Shown here: in pieces, positions 1-9,900 of the stretch
Layout of the letters: every line of letters starts with the position of its first letter
How positions within the stretch are numbered: position 1 is the stretch's first letter
Assembly (NCBI RefSeq): GCF_000315625.1
Contig: NW_005434671.1
Location: 776,878 to 816,055 of the forward strand
Source: Guillardia theta CCMP2712
Taxonomy: Eukaryota; Cryptophyceae; Pyrenomonadales; Geminigeraceae
DNA length: 39,178 nt
Direction: 5' to 3'
Notes under the pieces: model-generated
The model's input: only the letters and a program-made list of their open reading frames with translations
Told to the model about the DNA's origin: nothing
The model's database searches: none
Program-made: the position numbers and the translations under genes

Positions 1-235
1 CCTCCTCCCCTCCCCCTCCTCCTCCCCTCCCCTCCCCTCCCCTCCCCTCCCCCTCCTCCTCCCCTCCCCCTCCTCCTCCCCTCCCCTCCCCTCCCCTCTC
101 CTCTCCTCCATATCTCCTCCCCTCTCCTCTCCTCCATCATTTCCTGAATTCTCCCTTACTCTCCTGCTTCTCTCCTCTCCGCTCCTGCACCTGCTCCTCC
201 TGCTCCACTTCATTCCCTTCCTTCTCCAACCTCAC
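1..235. repeat. CCTCCCCT-type pyrimidine-rich simple repeat
   Basis: The plus strand is almost pure C and T, in irregular repeats of CTCCC and CCTCCT. It lies in the intron after the twelfth exon of the leftward AAA gene, so on the sense strand it is a purine tract. No coding signal is visible in it. Confidence 0.85.
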
Positions 236-3200
236 CTTAAACATCTTCCCCATCAGACGAGCTACAGTTGTCTTGCCTGTCCCTGGGTTCCCTTGGAAGA
301 TCTTGGGAGGAGGAACGAGCCGTCAGGAGCATCCCTCTCCTCTCCTCAGCTCACCATGTGCAACGAGGATGCGCCGTCTGCGGGCAGCCCGAGGCTCCTC
401 CTCTCCGCAGCGATGGTGACCTTCGCTCGCAGGCTCCGGAAGATCTGCTTGACCTAGCAGGAGCAGTCAGAGAGGGTCTTCCTTCCCCTCCCTTCCCTCC
501 CTCCCTCCCTCCCCTCCTCCCCGCACCTCGACCACTCCCACAATCTCATCCAGCTGCTTCAGGATGTCCTCGAGCCCCCCTGGGCTCAACCCCCCGTTGT
601 CGCTCGTCGACCCCTCCTCGCTCCCGTCTGCTCCTCCTGCTGAGGACGAGGTTGGGAAGTCCTTCTCCACCAGCGTCAGGAGCGAGTCCATCGAGCTTGT
701 CCCGCTGTCTGCCACCCGATCTGTCTGCCGGGACAGAACTTTGTCCAGCAGGTTCCTGACCGCCCTGCGCCAGTCTGAGGAGGGAGGGAGGGAGGGAGGG
801 AGGGAGGGAGGAAGGGAAGGGAGGGAAGGGAGGGAGACAGAGGCAGGGAGGGAGGGAGGGAGGGAGGGAGACAGAGGCAGAGAAAGGTGAGAGCGAGGGG
901 TGAAAGAGAAGGAGGAAGGGACGGGGGAACGGAGGGACGGAAGGAGAGTAGGGAGGGACGAGGGCGCCACCTTGCGTTGCCCTTGCTTGCGACGCTTCGG
1001 GGGATGCAGGAAGTTATCAGCTCCACCAGCTTCTCCTCCTCCACCGCCACGTGCAGCTTCCTCGCCCGCGCCATGACGCGGAAGATCTGCGCCATCTCGC
1101 TGTAGCTGTAGTTGGGGAACTCGAAGGAGAGGGGAAAGCGCGACTCCAGCCCGGAGTTGCTGCGCATGAAGTCCGCCATCTCCCTGGTGTAGCTGCAGCC
1201 AGTGTCAGGATGCGAGAAGAAGTTCGTTGGGGCAAGTGCGGAGGTAGGAGGAGGAGAAGGAGGAGCAGGAGCAGGAGATGGAGCAGGAGCAGTGGGAATC
1301 AGGAAGCATCCAAGGACGAGCGGGGAGGGGAAGGAGGTGGAAGGAGAGGAGGAGGAGCGGACCCAGCCATGATGACCACGAGCCTCTTGCGGTTGTTCTC
1401 CATCTCGGAGACGAGGGTGTCCACCACCTGCACGCCATTGAGCACAGCAGCGCAGCCGGAGGGCCGCCGACACCTCCTGCCCGAAGCTGTCTTTGCCCTC
1501 CTCGTGCTTCAGCGAGTACGCCTCGTCGATGAAGAGCACCCCCCCCAGCGCCTCCTTCACCTTGGCAGCCGTCCGAGCTGGTCCAACGTCAGGCAGCAAG
1601 GCTACTCCCTCCCTTCTTCACCTGCGCTCTGCCCGCTGTATTCGGCCACCAGGTCCTTCCTACAGACTTCAACCAGGTGGCCCTGCGAGGAATGGATTGA
1701 TGATGCCGTTCTCCTGCCCCCTCCTCCTTCCTCCCTCCCCTTCTTCACCTCTCCTCCTCCTTCATCCCTCCCTCCTTTCTCCTTTCGTTCACCTTCTCCA
1801 CCTCCTCCCTCCCTCCTCCTTCCGCCTCTGCCTCCTCACTCTTCACCTTCTCAAGGATCCCCATATGCCGGAGGATCTTCGCGACTGCACGAGCCATCGA
1901 CGTCTTGCCAGTCCCTGCTGCTCCCAGGAAGAGCATGTTCAAGTTCTGCTCATTCTGAAAGCCGAACCTAAAAGCAACAGAGTGACCGACGGATGAAAAC
2001 CAGAATTTCAAAGGCATCGTGCGAGAGAACGGAGGAGCGGGGTGAGAGAGGAGAGGGAGAGGGAGAGGGAGAGGGAGAGGGAGAGGGAGAGGGGAGAAGG
2101 AAAGAGGACAAAGGAAAGAGGGGGACGGACGGGAAGAGGAAGGGATCGGAGTGAGGCAGCAAGGAGGCAGGAGACGGGGAGGGAGCGGGCACAAATCATC
2201 CAAATCACGACTCACTTTGCTCGGCGCTGGTCCACCGCAACCTTCCTGCACAAGGATCGCAGCATGTTCTTCATGCCCTCCATCCCTATGATCCCCTCGA
2301 GCTGCTTCTCCATGTACTCCTTAAAGTCCGGAGGGCTCTGACCCCCCGAGTCCGAGTCCTCTGCCTCCCCGTTGTCCCTGACCTCTCCCGCGGGCCTCAG
2401 GGGATCCGGGTTCACCCGCCCGTTTCGTCTCTGACGCTCGTTCCTCCTGTCGTCGTCAGGTTGCCCGCCCCCCTCCCCCCGCCGGATCGCGGGAGGCTTG
2501 CCAGCTTTCTTCTTCCTGTTGTCGTCCAGCGGCACCCAGATGCCTCTGCCGGCGTCCCTGTCGGGCTCCTTGCCTATCTTGATCTTGTCGAGGTTCTTCC
2601 TCATGTTGTTGTAGGCTTCATCCCTCCTCGCCTTGGCCTCGATCTCTTGCGTCTCCAACTTCTCAAACGTCAGCATGATCTCCGTGCCCTCTGGCTCCAG
2701 CTCTGCATCCACCGCCTGCCGAGCTTTCCTAACCTCCAGGGCAGCAGCAGCAGCCTGCTGTCCCTTCTCGACCGCGTAGTCATGCGCGTTCCTCCCTTGA
2801 TCGTCCCTCGTCTCCAGGCAAGCCCCGGCCGACAAGAGGATGCGAATGATCTCCAGATGCCCCCCGACCGCTGCGAAGTGCAGAGGGCTCTTCCCCGCCG
2901 AGTTCTGCTGGTTCACTCGGGTCTGGTACTGCAGCAGCAGCTTCACCAGCTCCACATTCCCAGAGAGCGCTGCAAGGTGCAATGGGGTAGACTTGCACAC
3001 CTGCGACCAGGTCAACCATGCCCGGCAGCATCTGTTGACAGCACCTTTGCCTGCCCGTGGGCATTCGCTCTGCCTATCTCGAGCAGAGCTCTGACGCACT
3101 CAAGGCTGCATGAAGGACAAGCATCAGGGGAAGCCAACAACTCCTCCATGCATGGCTGTACCTGCCCTGGAAACATGCCACATGCAACAACGTCAAACCG

Positions 3201-3357
3201 GCACCATTAAAGGCTGCAACCACATTGCTGACCTCGCCTCCAAGCTCCCTGCCATAATTGTAAACTAGCAGCATTTGTGCTTGCTTGCCCACCTCAATCT
3301 ACTCGCTAGTCTCCGATGATCATTCTTTTTCACTGCTTCGTACGCTTGCTGGTCCAT
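1..3357 (-). CDS. Ankyrin-repeat protein with tandem CbbX/CfxQ-type AAA domains (3' end missing)
   Basis: Twelve exons give 655 residues before the gene leaves the window: 3357-3293, 3248-3162, 3105-3045, 3000-2216, 1967-1847, 1682-1622, 1577-1474, 1427-1363, 1192-971, 764-536, 453-355, 301-236. All phases match. Ankyrin repeats fill about residues 20-140 (STPLHLAALSGN, SPLHFAAVGGH). A charged linker follows, then a first AAA domain with Walker A GAAGTGKT, the CbbX-typical GHLVEV segment, Walker B VLFIDEAYSL and an arginine-finger region SGLESRFP. A second AAA domain begins in the last exon with GNPGTGKTT. The family (SpoVK/CbbX; plants have ankyrin-CbbX proteins) contains ATP-driven remodelling enzymes; red-type CbbX acts on Rubisco, but the ankyrin forms have no firm role that I know. 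The start ATG at 3357 is chosen because a 44-nt intron then joins it in frame to the first ankyrin repeat. No plastid presequence is evident. Confidence 0.88.
779..870. repeat. GGGA tetranucleotide repeat in intron
   Basis: Two blocks of repeated GGGA/GGAG are separated by an AGACAGAGGCA spacer. They lie inside the intron between the 1192-971 and 764-536 exons of the leftward AAA gene. The spacer occurs twice, suggesting a duplicated unit. Confidence 0.8.
2050..2095. repeat. GGGAGA hexanucleotide tandem repeat
   Basis: About seven uninterrupted copies of GGGAGA lie in the 248-nt intron (2215-1968) of the AAA gene. This intron is roughly five times longer than its neighbours, and the repeat with its purine-rich flank accounts for much of the excess. 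Confidence 0.85.
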
Positions 3358-4173
3358 GAGGATTCAAGGGTTGATATCCCTGTTCAAACGTCAAGGATTA
3401 CATCACGGCACAAGCACTAGTGCTCATATTAATTCATCGCATCAGCGAGATGCCTTGCTCTCATCGTCATGTTCTCCCTCCACATAAAAATCCCTTCCAA
3501 TCTGATGCTCCATGTTGCTCCTTCCACTCTCTCGAAGCTTCCTTTGCTCTCGTCTGCCATGCTCCCCTCTTCTCACTGGATCGACGAGGGATGTGGCTGG
3601 CGATCCTGACCTCTCATCTACACAACATTCCAAGTCTTCGCGCCATGCTCGTCATCTCTGCACAGAAACCAAAGCAACCTGAATGTGAGCAACTGAAACC
3701 AGCAGTCTCTTGTCATCGGCCACATCCCCGCGCACTCCCAAGTTCCTAGAGTGTCCCTCATCCCCCTACTCATCCCCACCGTGTGCTGAGTTTCCGGGCC
3801 TCATCCGGGCCGGGCCCAACTGTGATCCAGTACTGGTAGCCTAGTAGTACTAGCAGTACTAGGCTGACTCTCGATAGGACCAAGGTCCTAGAGGAGCTAG
3901 GTGCCACTCTAAAAGAGTCGGGCCGCCTCGCTAAAAGTTGAAAATTATCTTTTGGTTTGGTACCTGTTTGCGATATTTTTATACCTTTCAGCCCCAACAG
4001 TACTAAAGTTCACTACTGGAACTGGAGATTACTATAGAGATAATAAAGGTGAGCCGTTACTGATCCCGTATCAGTAGTACCACCCAAGAAATGAGTATAA
4101 TTGATAGTACAACTAATGATCCAAGCTTTTACTGGCCTGACCGTGTTCTCCCCCCTGGCGTCCATGCATAGCA
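3358..4173. other. Intergenic region with a palindrome-rich block
   Basis: No convincing gene is seen. The first 400 bases are the upstream side of the leftward AAA gene. From about 3796 there is a short GC island (CCGGGCCGGGCCC) followed by CAGTACTGG at 3828-3836 and a perfect 9-bp inverted repeat, AGCCTAGTA at 3838-3846 against TACTAGGCT at 3857-3865. The composition then becomes AT-rich up to the start of the next gene. The same GC and GTACT words recur near 16951, 26014 and 35551. Confidence 0.6.
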
Positions 4174-5427
4174 ATGGTGCAGGTGCCGCCGTTGCGCTAC
4201 GTGTGCACCCCATCATGCACGACCCTGCGGAGAAAAAGAAGAGTGTCTACAGCAGCCTCCTCCTCGTTGCCCAGCACCAGTTCTTCCCCAAGAGCGCCCA
4301 TCGTGTTCGAATACAGCCTGGGGTCCCCGAAACCCTCCTGGAAGACACTCTCCTTTAGGTCATCTCCGCCCACCAGCCCGAAAAAGAGCACAACAAACGC
4401 CCCAAAGTTTCTCAACTTGAAGACTGCATCGGTAGAGTCGAGGAGAGTTGAGTCTGTCGTCAGTGGAGAGCTTTCCGAGTGGAGCTATGAAGTTCCGAAT
4501 GAGCTCGTTGTGAACCTGTTTGGGATCAGGTACAGTGAGGAGGAGGAGAGATACATTCGCGTTGAAGACGAATTAGCGAGGACCTCGCAGGAAGCAGTGA
4601 ACTATCTCATTCAGAAGTATTTGTCCGCACAGCGGTCTTCTAGGAGGGTTAGCATCGAGAGAAGCAAACTTGGAATGTCTGGTGGAAGGCGGGATAGAAA
4701 TTCCTTGAACGATCTGGAGAGATTGCATGATGGAGCTATAGACGCACTGCTAAGGGGGAGAAGGAAGTCCTGTGATGATACCAGTCCGATCTCGGCATAC
4801 AGAGATCAAATGGAAGAAGAGAACCTCTGTTATGTGAAAACTCCCTTCATATACCTTGGCCAGGATCCAGTCGATGACAACATCTTTTACTTCGAGCAAG
4901 ACAACAGTTTAGATCCGAGCAGAGAACAACGTGTCAGATGGCGCTTAAAAGGCATCAGGGATAAGGAGTGGATCAGCGCAGCGCCAAGGCCGTATGGTCC
5001 CTCTCGATCATGGGGTGGAGCATGGGGTGGGAACAGATCGCTCTTTTCTAATTTCAAGGACCTCAATCAGCCAGGAGTCATAGAGTACGTGGGCGGAGAG
5101 GTCAGACCGAAAGATGTCTTTCTTCTCAACGTCGTCCACAACATCAAGGCTGCTGAGCTTCCGACCATAGAGTTCTCAAGGAGATTGGCGTGCAGCAGAT
5201 CTGTTCTCTCGGAAAGCAGCACCACCTCGTTTGGAAATCACCCCATCACCTCACACAAGCGTACCATCTTTCGGCCGGTCAGCAAGCAGAGCTCTAAGAG
5301 CACCTACGCAGCCATCCAAGACGTGCAGGTCGGTCTTCCTCTGACCGGATACCCCGGGTGGAGAAACAGACATAGCACCAGTCCGATGAAGCTCACGCCG
5401 ATGACGTCCACGAGCCAAGACTTTTAG
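4174..5427 (+). CDS. Unrecognised intronless protein, 417 aa
   Basis: A single open frame runs 1254 nt from ATG to TAG. I do not recognise the family. The N-terminal 100 residues are rich in serine, proline and basic residues and look disordered. The middle has an acidic segment (YSEEEERYIRVEDELA) and a basic stretch around RRVSIERSKLG. The C-terminal third contains an aromatic and glycine patch (SRSWGGAWGGNRSLF), a more ordered segment (FLLNVVHNIKAAELP), and a Ser/Thr-rich tail. There is no signal peptide or membrane segment. It stands out by lacking introns where nearly every neighbour has several. It converges with the cysteine-rich gene 177 bp away. The true start could be an internal Met. 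Confidence 0.65.
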   Translation: MVQVPPLRYVCTPSCTTLRRKRRVSTAASSSLPSTSSSPRAPIVFEYSLGSPKPSWKTLSFRSSPPTSPKKSTTNAPKFLNLKTASVESRRVESVVSGELSEWSYEVPNELVVNLFGIRYSEEEERYIRVEDELARTSQEAVNYLIQKYLSAQRSSRRVSIERSKLGMSGGRRDRNSLNDLERLHDGAIDALLRGRRKSCDDTSPISAYRDQMEEENLCYVKTPFIYLGQDPVDDNIFYFEQDNSLDPSREQRVRWRLKGIRDKEWISAAPRPYGPSRSWGGAWGGNRSLFSNFKDLNQPGVIEYVGGEVRPKDVFLLNVVHNIKAAELPTIEFSRRLACSRSVLSESSTTSFGNHPITSHKRTIFRPVSKQSSKSTYAAIQDVQVGLPLTGYPGWRNRHSTSPMKLTPMTSTSQDF

Positions 5428-5604
5428 CAATAAGATCTTGTTGAATCAAAAGAAAAGAGCACTATTTACAGATGAAAACTTACAGGACAAACAGCTTGCT
5501 CCTGCTCTAGCAGTGCAGCCGCTGGAGAGAGGCAGGCGTGACCATACCTCTGTCAAACTTCCATGGTCCATGCATACTGGCCCGTTGCTCAGTGACCTGT
5601 CCCA

Positions 5605-6654
5605 TCACTGTACAGGCACACACTGTTGACCCTGCCTAGTATATCCCTCGTCGCAGACACACTGTTCGGAGTGCTTGCTCTCTGGTGCAGAGCTGGAGTG
5701 AGCTGGACAGCTGACGCACACAGAGAACGTATCGTCTGCCCAAGTGTTGATCGGGCAGGGAGTGCAGGATCGTTGGAAGCGCATGCCGCCAGAGTCGGGT
5801 ACATACTTATCTGTCCTGACAAACCCTGCAATGCAGCGACAATCGAAAGGACTGGTGCTGTTCGCTTGCGACCTTGCATTAGCGTCGCAGGCTGTACATG
5901 TCGATGTATGCCCTTCCTCTGAGTAGGTGTTGGATTGACAAGTGCTGCAATCGTTGTCGACGCTCGCCCCACCTGCACAGCCGTTGTTGCTTGTCTTGCC
6001 GGCTGGACATACAGTGCATCCTTGACAAGCAGTTTGCCCATCGGTGGAATATGTTCCTGTTGGACAATCTTCACAGCGAGCCATCTCCAAGCTACTTCTG
6101 TATTTTCCTGCTGGGCAGAGAGTGCAATTCACGCCTTCTGAATTGTATTGGAATCCCGTATTGCACGCAAACGTGCAGTCATTAGAGTCAAGGCCTCCAG
6201 GTGCGTGATATACACTGTTTTCGGGTATTTGATTGCTGCAAGGAGAACAAAATGTATCTGTGGAAGCATTGCAGGAATGAGGATAAAATCCAATTATGCA
6301 AGAGCTTATGTCTTCGTGTGGAGTACATGGTTTGCAGTTATCATTTCCCAACCAATCCTTGAAGTAGCCATGCGAGCAAGCGGTGCACTGACTGTAAGAA
6401 GGTCCTCCCGCAGATCCCTCATAACCAACATTGCACAAGCACGTAGATGAGCCTGGCATTGACCATTCGCCAACATAGCAATCCAGACAGGGAAAAGGAT
6501 CAGGGACTTCAGTCGACTCTTGCCATTTATATTTGCCAGCAGGACAAAGTGCGCATGACAAGTCAGGTGAAGAGAACATGCCAGGACGGCATGCAGTTGA
6601 CGCCATCGCCTCCAGCATCACCAGCATCAACGCCATCTTTGCTTGACTCGCCAT
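5605..6654 (-). CDS. Secreted cysteine-rich GCC2/GCC3-type repeat protein, 349 aa
   Basis: A single exon encodes 349 residues. The start at 6654 is chosen because it gives a good signal peptide: MASQAK, a hydrophobic core, then a cleavage-like ASTA site before the first cysteine. An upstream in-frame Met would put a long basic leader in front. The mature protein is built of CPAGKY / CxxCPxGTYS repeats (for example CTLCPAGKYRSS, CEDCPTGTYSTDG, CTVCPAGKTSNNG), the pattern of GCC2/GCC3 and ephrin-receptor-like modules that are disulphide-bonded and extracellular. Several Asn-x-Ser/Thr sites are present. It ends at a TGA without a membrane anchor, so it is probably secreted or wall-associated. 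Function is unknown. It is head-to-head with the laminin-IV gene. Confidence 0.85.
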   Translation of the reverse strand: MASQAKMALMLVMLEAMASTACRPGMFSSPDLSCALCPAGKYKWQESTEVPDPFPCLDCYVGEWSMPGSSTCLCNVGYEGSAGGPSYSQCTACSHGYFKDWLGNDNCKPCTPHEDISSCIIGFYPHSCNASTDTFCSPCSNQIPENSVYHAPGGLDSNDCTFACNTGFQYNSEGVNCTLCPAGKYRSSLEMARCEDCPTGTYSTDGQTACQGCTVCPAGKTSNNGCAGGASVDNDCSTCQSNTYSEEGHTSTCTACDANARSQANSTSPFDCRCIAGFVRTDKYVPDSGGMRFQRSCTPCPINTWADDTFSVCVSCPAHSSSAPESKHSEQCVCDEGYTRQGQQCVPVQ

Positions 6655-6979
6655 GTCAAACGACGTGGGAGACTGGAGCTCTCGCCGCCCACCACCCCCC
6701 GAACAGTGCTTCTGACTACCCCTCCTCTTGACCCTTCTCCCCTCCTTGCACTTGACTAGGCCCATCAACGGGTCTCTTATCCAGCACCCCCTGCTCCCAC
6801 CCCTCTCTGCCTAGTTCAGAACCCCTCGAGCAGGGGATACCCCATTGAAGATAAAATCACCCCCTCATTTAACATGAAAGTACCCCCGATACGACCAGAA
6901 CTATCCTTGCTCTTCGGTTGTCACCCCTCGATGTTTCCACCCCTACCCTACCCGACAATCGGGTCATTGGGTTAACGGA
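6655..6979. promoter_or_regulatory. Shared upstream region of two divergent secreted-protein genes
   Basis: The 325 bp separate the starts of the cysteine-rich gene (leftward) and the laminin-IV gene (rightward), so both promoters should lie here. The plus strand carries repeated CACCCC/ACCCCC blocks (about 6787-6950). No clear TATA box is seen. Co-expression of the two secreted proteins is an inference from the shared region. Confidence 0.5.
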
Positions 6980-9900
6980 ATGGCGGGGCGGGTGACATTG
7001 TTGGTGGTGGCCGTGATGGTGGCGATGGCGGGAGAGGCAGAGGGCAAGGCGGGAGACTTAGTAAGAAGCTCCGACTTCAGGCGAGAAGGGTGGACCATGT
7101 CCGGAGACAACGGAGGGGGAGGGATGGAGGTAGATACGCGGCAAAACCTTGTCCGTGCGAGCGATGATGGAGATAGAAGCTGGTACTTTGAAACGCCGCG
7201 GGGATGGCTGGAGGGAGACAAGGCAATCATTTACAATGGGACCCTGGAGGTCTTCCTGCAAACCATTTCGTGGACAGGCAGCTACAAGGAGGATTATGAC
7301 GTGGTGCTTGTGGCCAGTCGGAAGAGTCTGTCCTTAGGGTTGAAAGGCATGAAAAAGGACGGTGAAACATCAAAGAATTACATTGTGCAGCTAAACGAGA
7401 AGTCGGGATGGATGTTTTACAGGAAAGGTAGATCAAGTAAGGTCGTGCCCAACGTCACTGCACAAGACTTTATCTTCTGCCTGAACAACCTGGTGGGAAT
7501 ACAGATCCGAGGCGGTTACTACGCTGGCTCAGAACAAGCACAGCTGAGATCGTTGAAAGTAACGCAGGGGTACATGGCAGGTGATGAGAACAGTAAACCA
7601 GACATCATGTCATCTCTTTGGCTGGGCTCTCGGACCTGTGAAAGTTCTGAGAGATTCGAGATTACGTTCAACAATCCTGGGCTGCCTTGCCATAAGTGGG
7701 AAGAAATTACCAGCGGAGTGCTACAAGCCGTGGACTCTTCTTCTCCGTACCAAGTCTTCAAGCTCGATCCTCTCTCCTCCTCAAATCGCCAGGATTATTA
7801 CGTCGGCCGAAGTTTGAATATCACGGGCGGGCCCGGTCATGGGCATTCAGGCACAGTTGTGCACTACGTGGGAAAGTTGGACTGGGAGGTCAGCAGCGGG
7901 GTGACGAGCGTAGAGATCGTCAATCCTGGTGAAGGCTGCCAGACGCGGGGATACTTGTCAGCCTACGGTGGTGGTGGGAGCGGATTCGAGGCTTCCTTTG
8001 ATGTAAGTTGTGTCTCTCTGCACTACGTTGTGCGCCGAACTGACCTTGTTGTCGTGAAGGTGTTGTACAGCATTCCCGAGGTTGAGATATTCAATGGAGG
8101 CATCGGTTGCTCTGGAACGCTACAGAACTTTGGGTTGGAGATAAGACAGGGTCAGATAACTAACGTGACGGTCATGAACTCTGGAGGTACAGCTTACATC
8201 ACAGGAAGTGCCATCGCCGTCTGTGAGCCTCCGTGTACTGGCAGCGGATTCGCTGGGACTTGCTATGCAAGCGGTGGCAACGTCTATCAAGTCGTGATCC
8301 AGCAGGGTGGGAACGCGTACAGCGCAGGGCATCCGCCAGTCTTGAAGTGTCCGGAGGGCAGGTTGACAGCGGTGGGGTCTGAAGGAGGCTACGGTTTCGA
8401 GGCATTCATCGGGACTACCTCTGGAGCGATCACTCACGTGCTCGTCAAAGACGGAGGGTCGGGGTACAGCGGGAGCATCTCCCTGGTCCCCGAGGTCTAC
8501 ACAACGTGCGTCAGCTTCGACCTGCGGCCGGTGCCGTCCGGCCACATGAGCTCGGTCTCGGTGATCAAGAGCGGCAGCGGATACTCGAGCCTGCCTCGGA
8601 TCACCATCAGTCTGGGTGGCGGAGCTGAGACCGGGGCTGGCTGTCGGAATTTCGACCTCAGGGCCCACGTGGGGGACCACACTGCTGGGATCCTGTCGAG
8701 GGTGAGCGCGAAGTCGTTGGTGTTGGGTATGTGGGCAAGCGAAGTGGACGGATACTACGAAGGTGAGGCACTTGCTGGAATTCTCGCGCGATCCTGACGA
8801 GAGTCTGACACTTGCTTCCCCTCGTTGCAGGCATGACGATCGTGATCACGAGTGGAAACGCCAAGGGGTTGATAGCGAGCATCCTGCAGTACACAGCAGC
8901 GACGAAGGAGGTGGTCCTTGCCAGCTCGCTGTCAACTCTCCCAGCTATAGGAGATACATACGGGATCACGCCTACTCCACTGCACGTCATGAAGAATGAC
9001 GCGTTGGGGATCGACCTTGGCAGGTCTCTCGGAGGACAAGTGGCTTCAGCGCTGTCTTGCAGCTGCCCTGCCAGCTCTCAAACTCACTCCAGCAACTTCA
9101 TCTGCTCAAACTCTTCCTCGTGTGCGCGGGGATTGTGTGTCTGCTCCGTGACTTTGGATTCAACGGCCCCTGCACAGGATGAAATCCTCACAGGGGAGAC
9201 GATTTACTTCACAAGCGCCTCCTTTGCGAACTCTGGAAAGGTGTGACGATGAGGAAGACAGTGGGCTTGAGTAGTGTTTGGTGTGACTTGGCTTGCAGTC
9301 TGCTCAGATCGTCGCTTATGATGGAGCTAACCGACGTGCAACTCTTGCTGTGTCAGGGTCTGCACATCAAGACTTCCGCAACCAACTCGGTGAGCGGTCG
9401 CGTCGGAGACGCAGCGGCAGGATGACGGCATGATGCAGGAAATACCGACGAGATTGCAGCAGGAGCATCATACCTCACTTCCTACACCCACGTGGCCAAA
9501 GTAGCAAATGGCAACTTCAACCTTCTCCAGGCGGGAAAGAGGTTGCATGCTGGGAGGTTAGTTTCTACGAGGACACTCATTGTACTTGTTTTCAGCACTT
9601 ACTCGATCATGATGGACGATCAGTCGGCTCGGGTGGATGCGGCGCTGGCAGGTGCGTCACACAGATGTCCTGGGTCGATCGTGATATGGATTCGGCAGGG
9701 AGGAACTACTTCTGCGACCAGCTTGTCGGCGACAACCCCCCTGCTCCATGGATCCGGCTGCCGTTCGAGAAGACATTCTCGTTCCGCTCGGTACCGCACA
9801 TATCCAGGTAGCCGCATTCTGCTTTGCATCAGGCCGCCGCGGTTCTCATCAGACCGCCTTGCAGCGTCGCCACGTTGACGATAGCAGCGGAGGGACGGGG

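Noticed and set aside
467-1599. Long minus-strand open frames rich in Pro/Ser/Leu around 467-970 and 676-1599
   Set aside because: They mix true AAA exons with simple-repeat introns; splice sites resolve them into separate exons of one gene.
1051-1996. Plus-strand open frames opposite the AAA gene
   Set aside because: They are antisense to well-supported exons and consist of low-complexity sequence.
8120-8680. Minus-strand open frame of 186 codons inside the laminin-IV gene
   Set aside because: It is antisense to the glycine-repeat exon, whose sense frame has clear repeats and a signal peptide.
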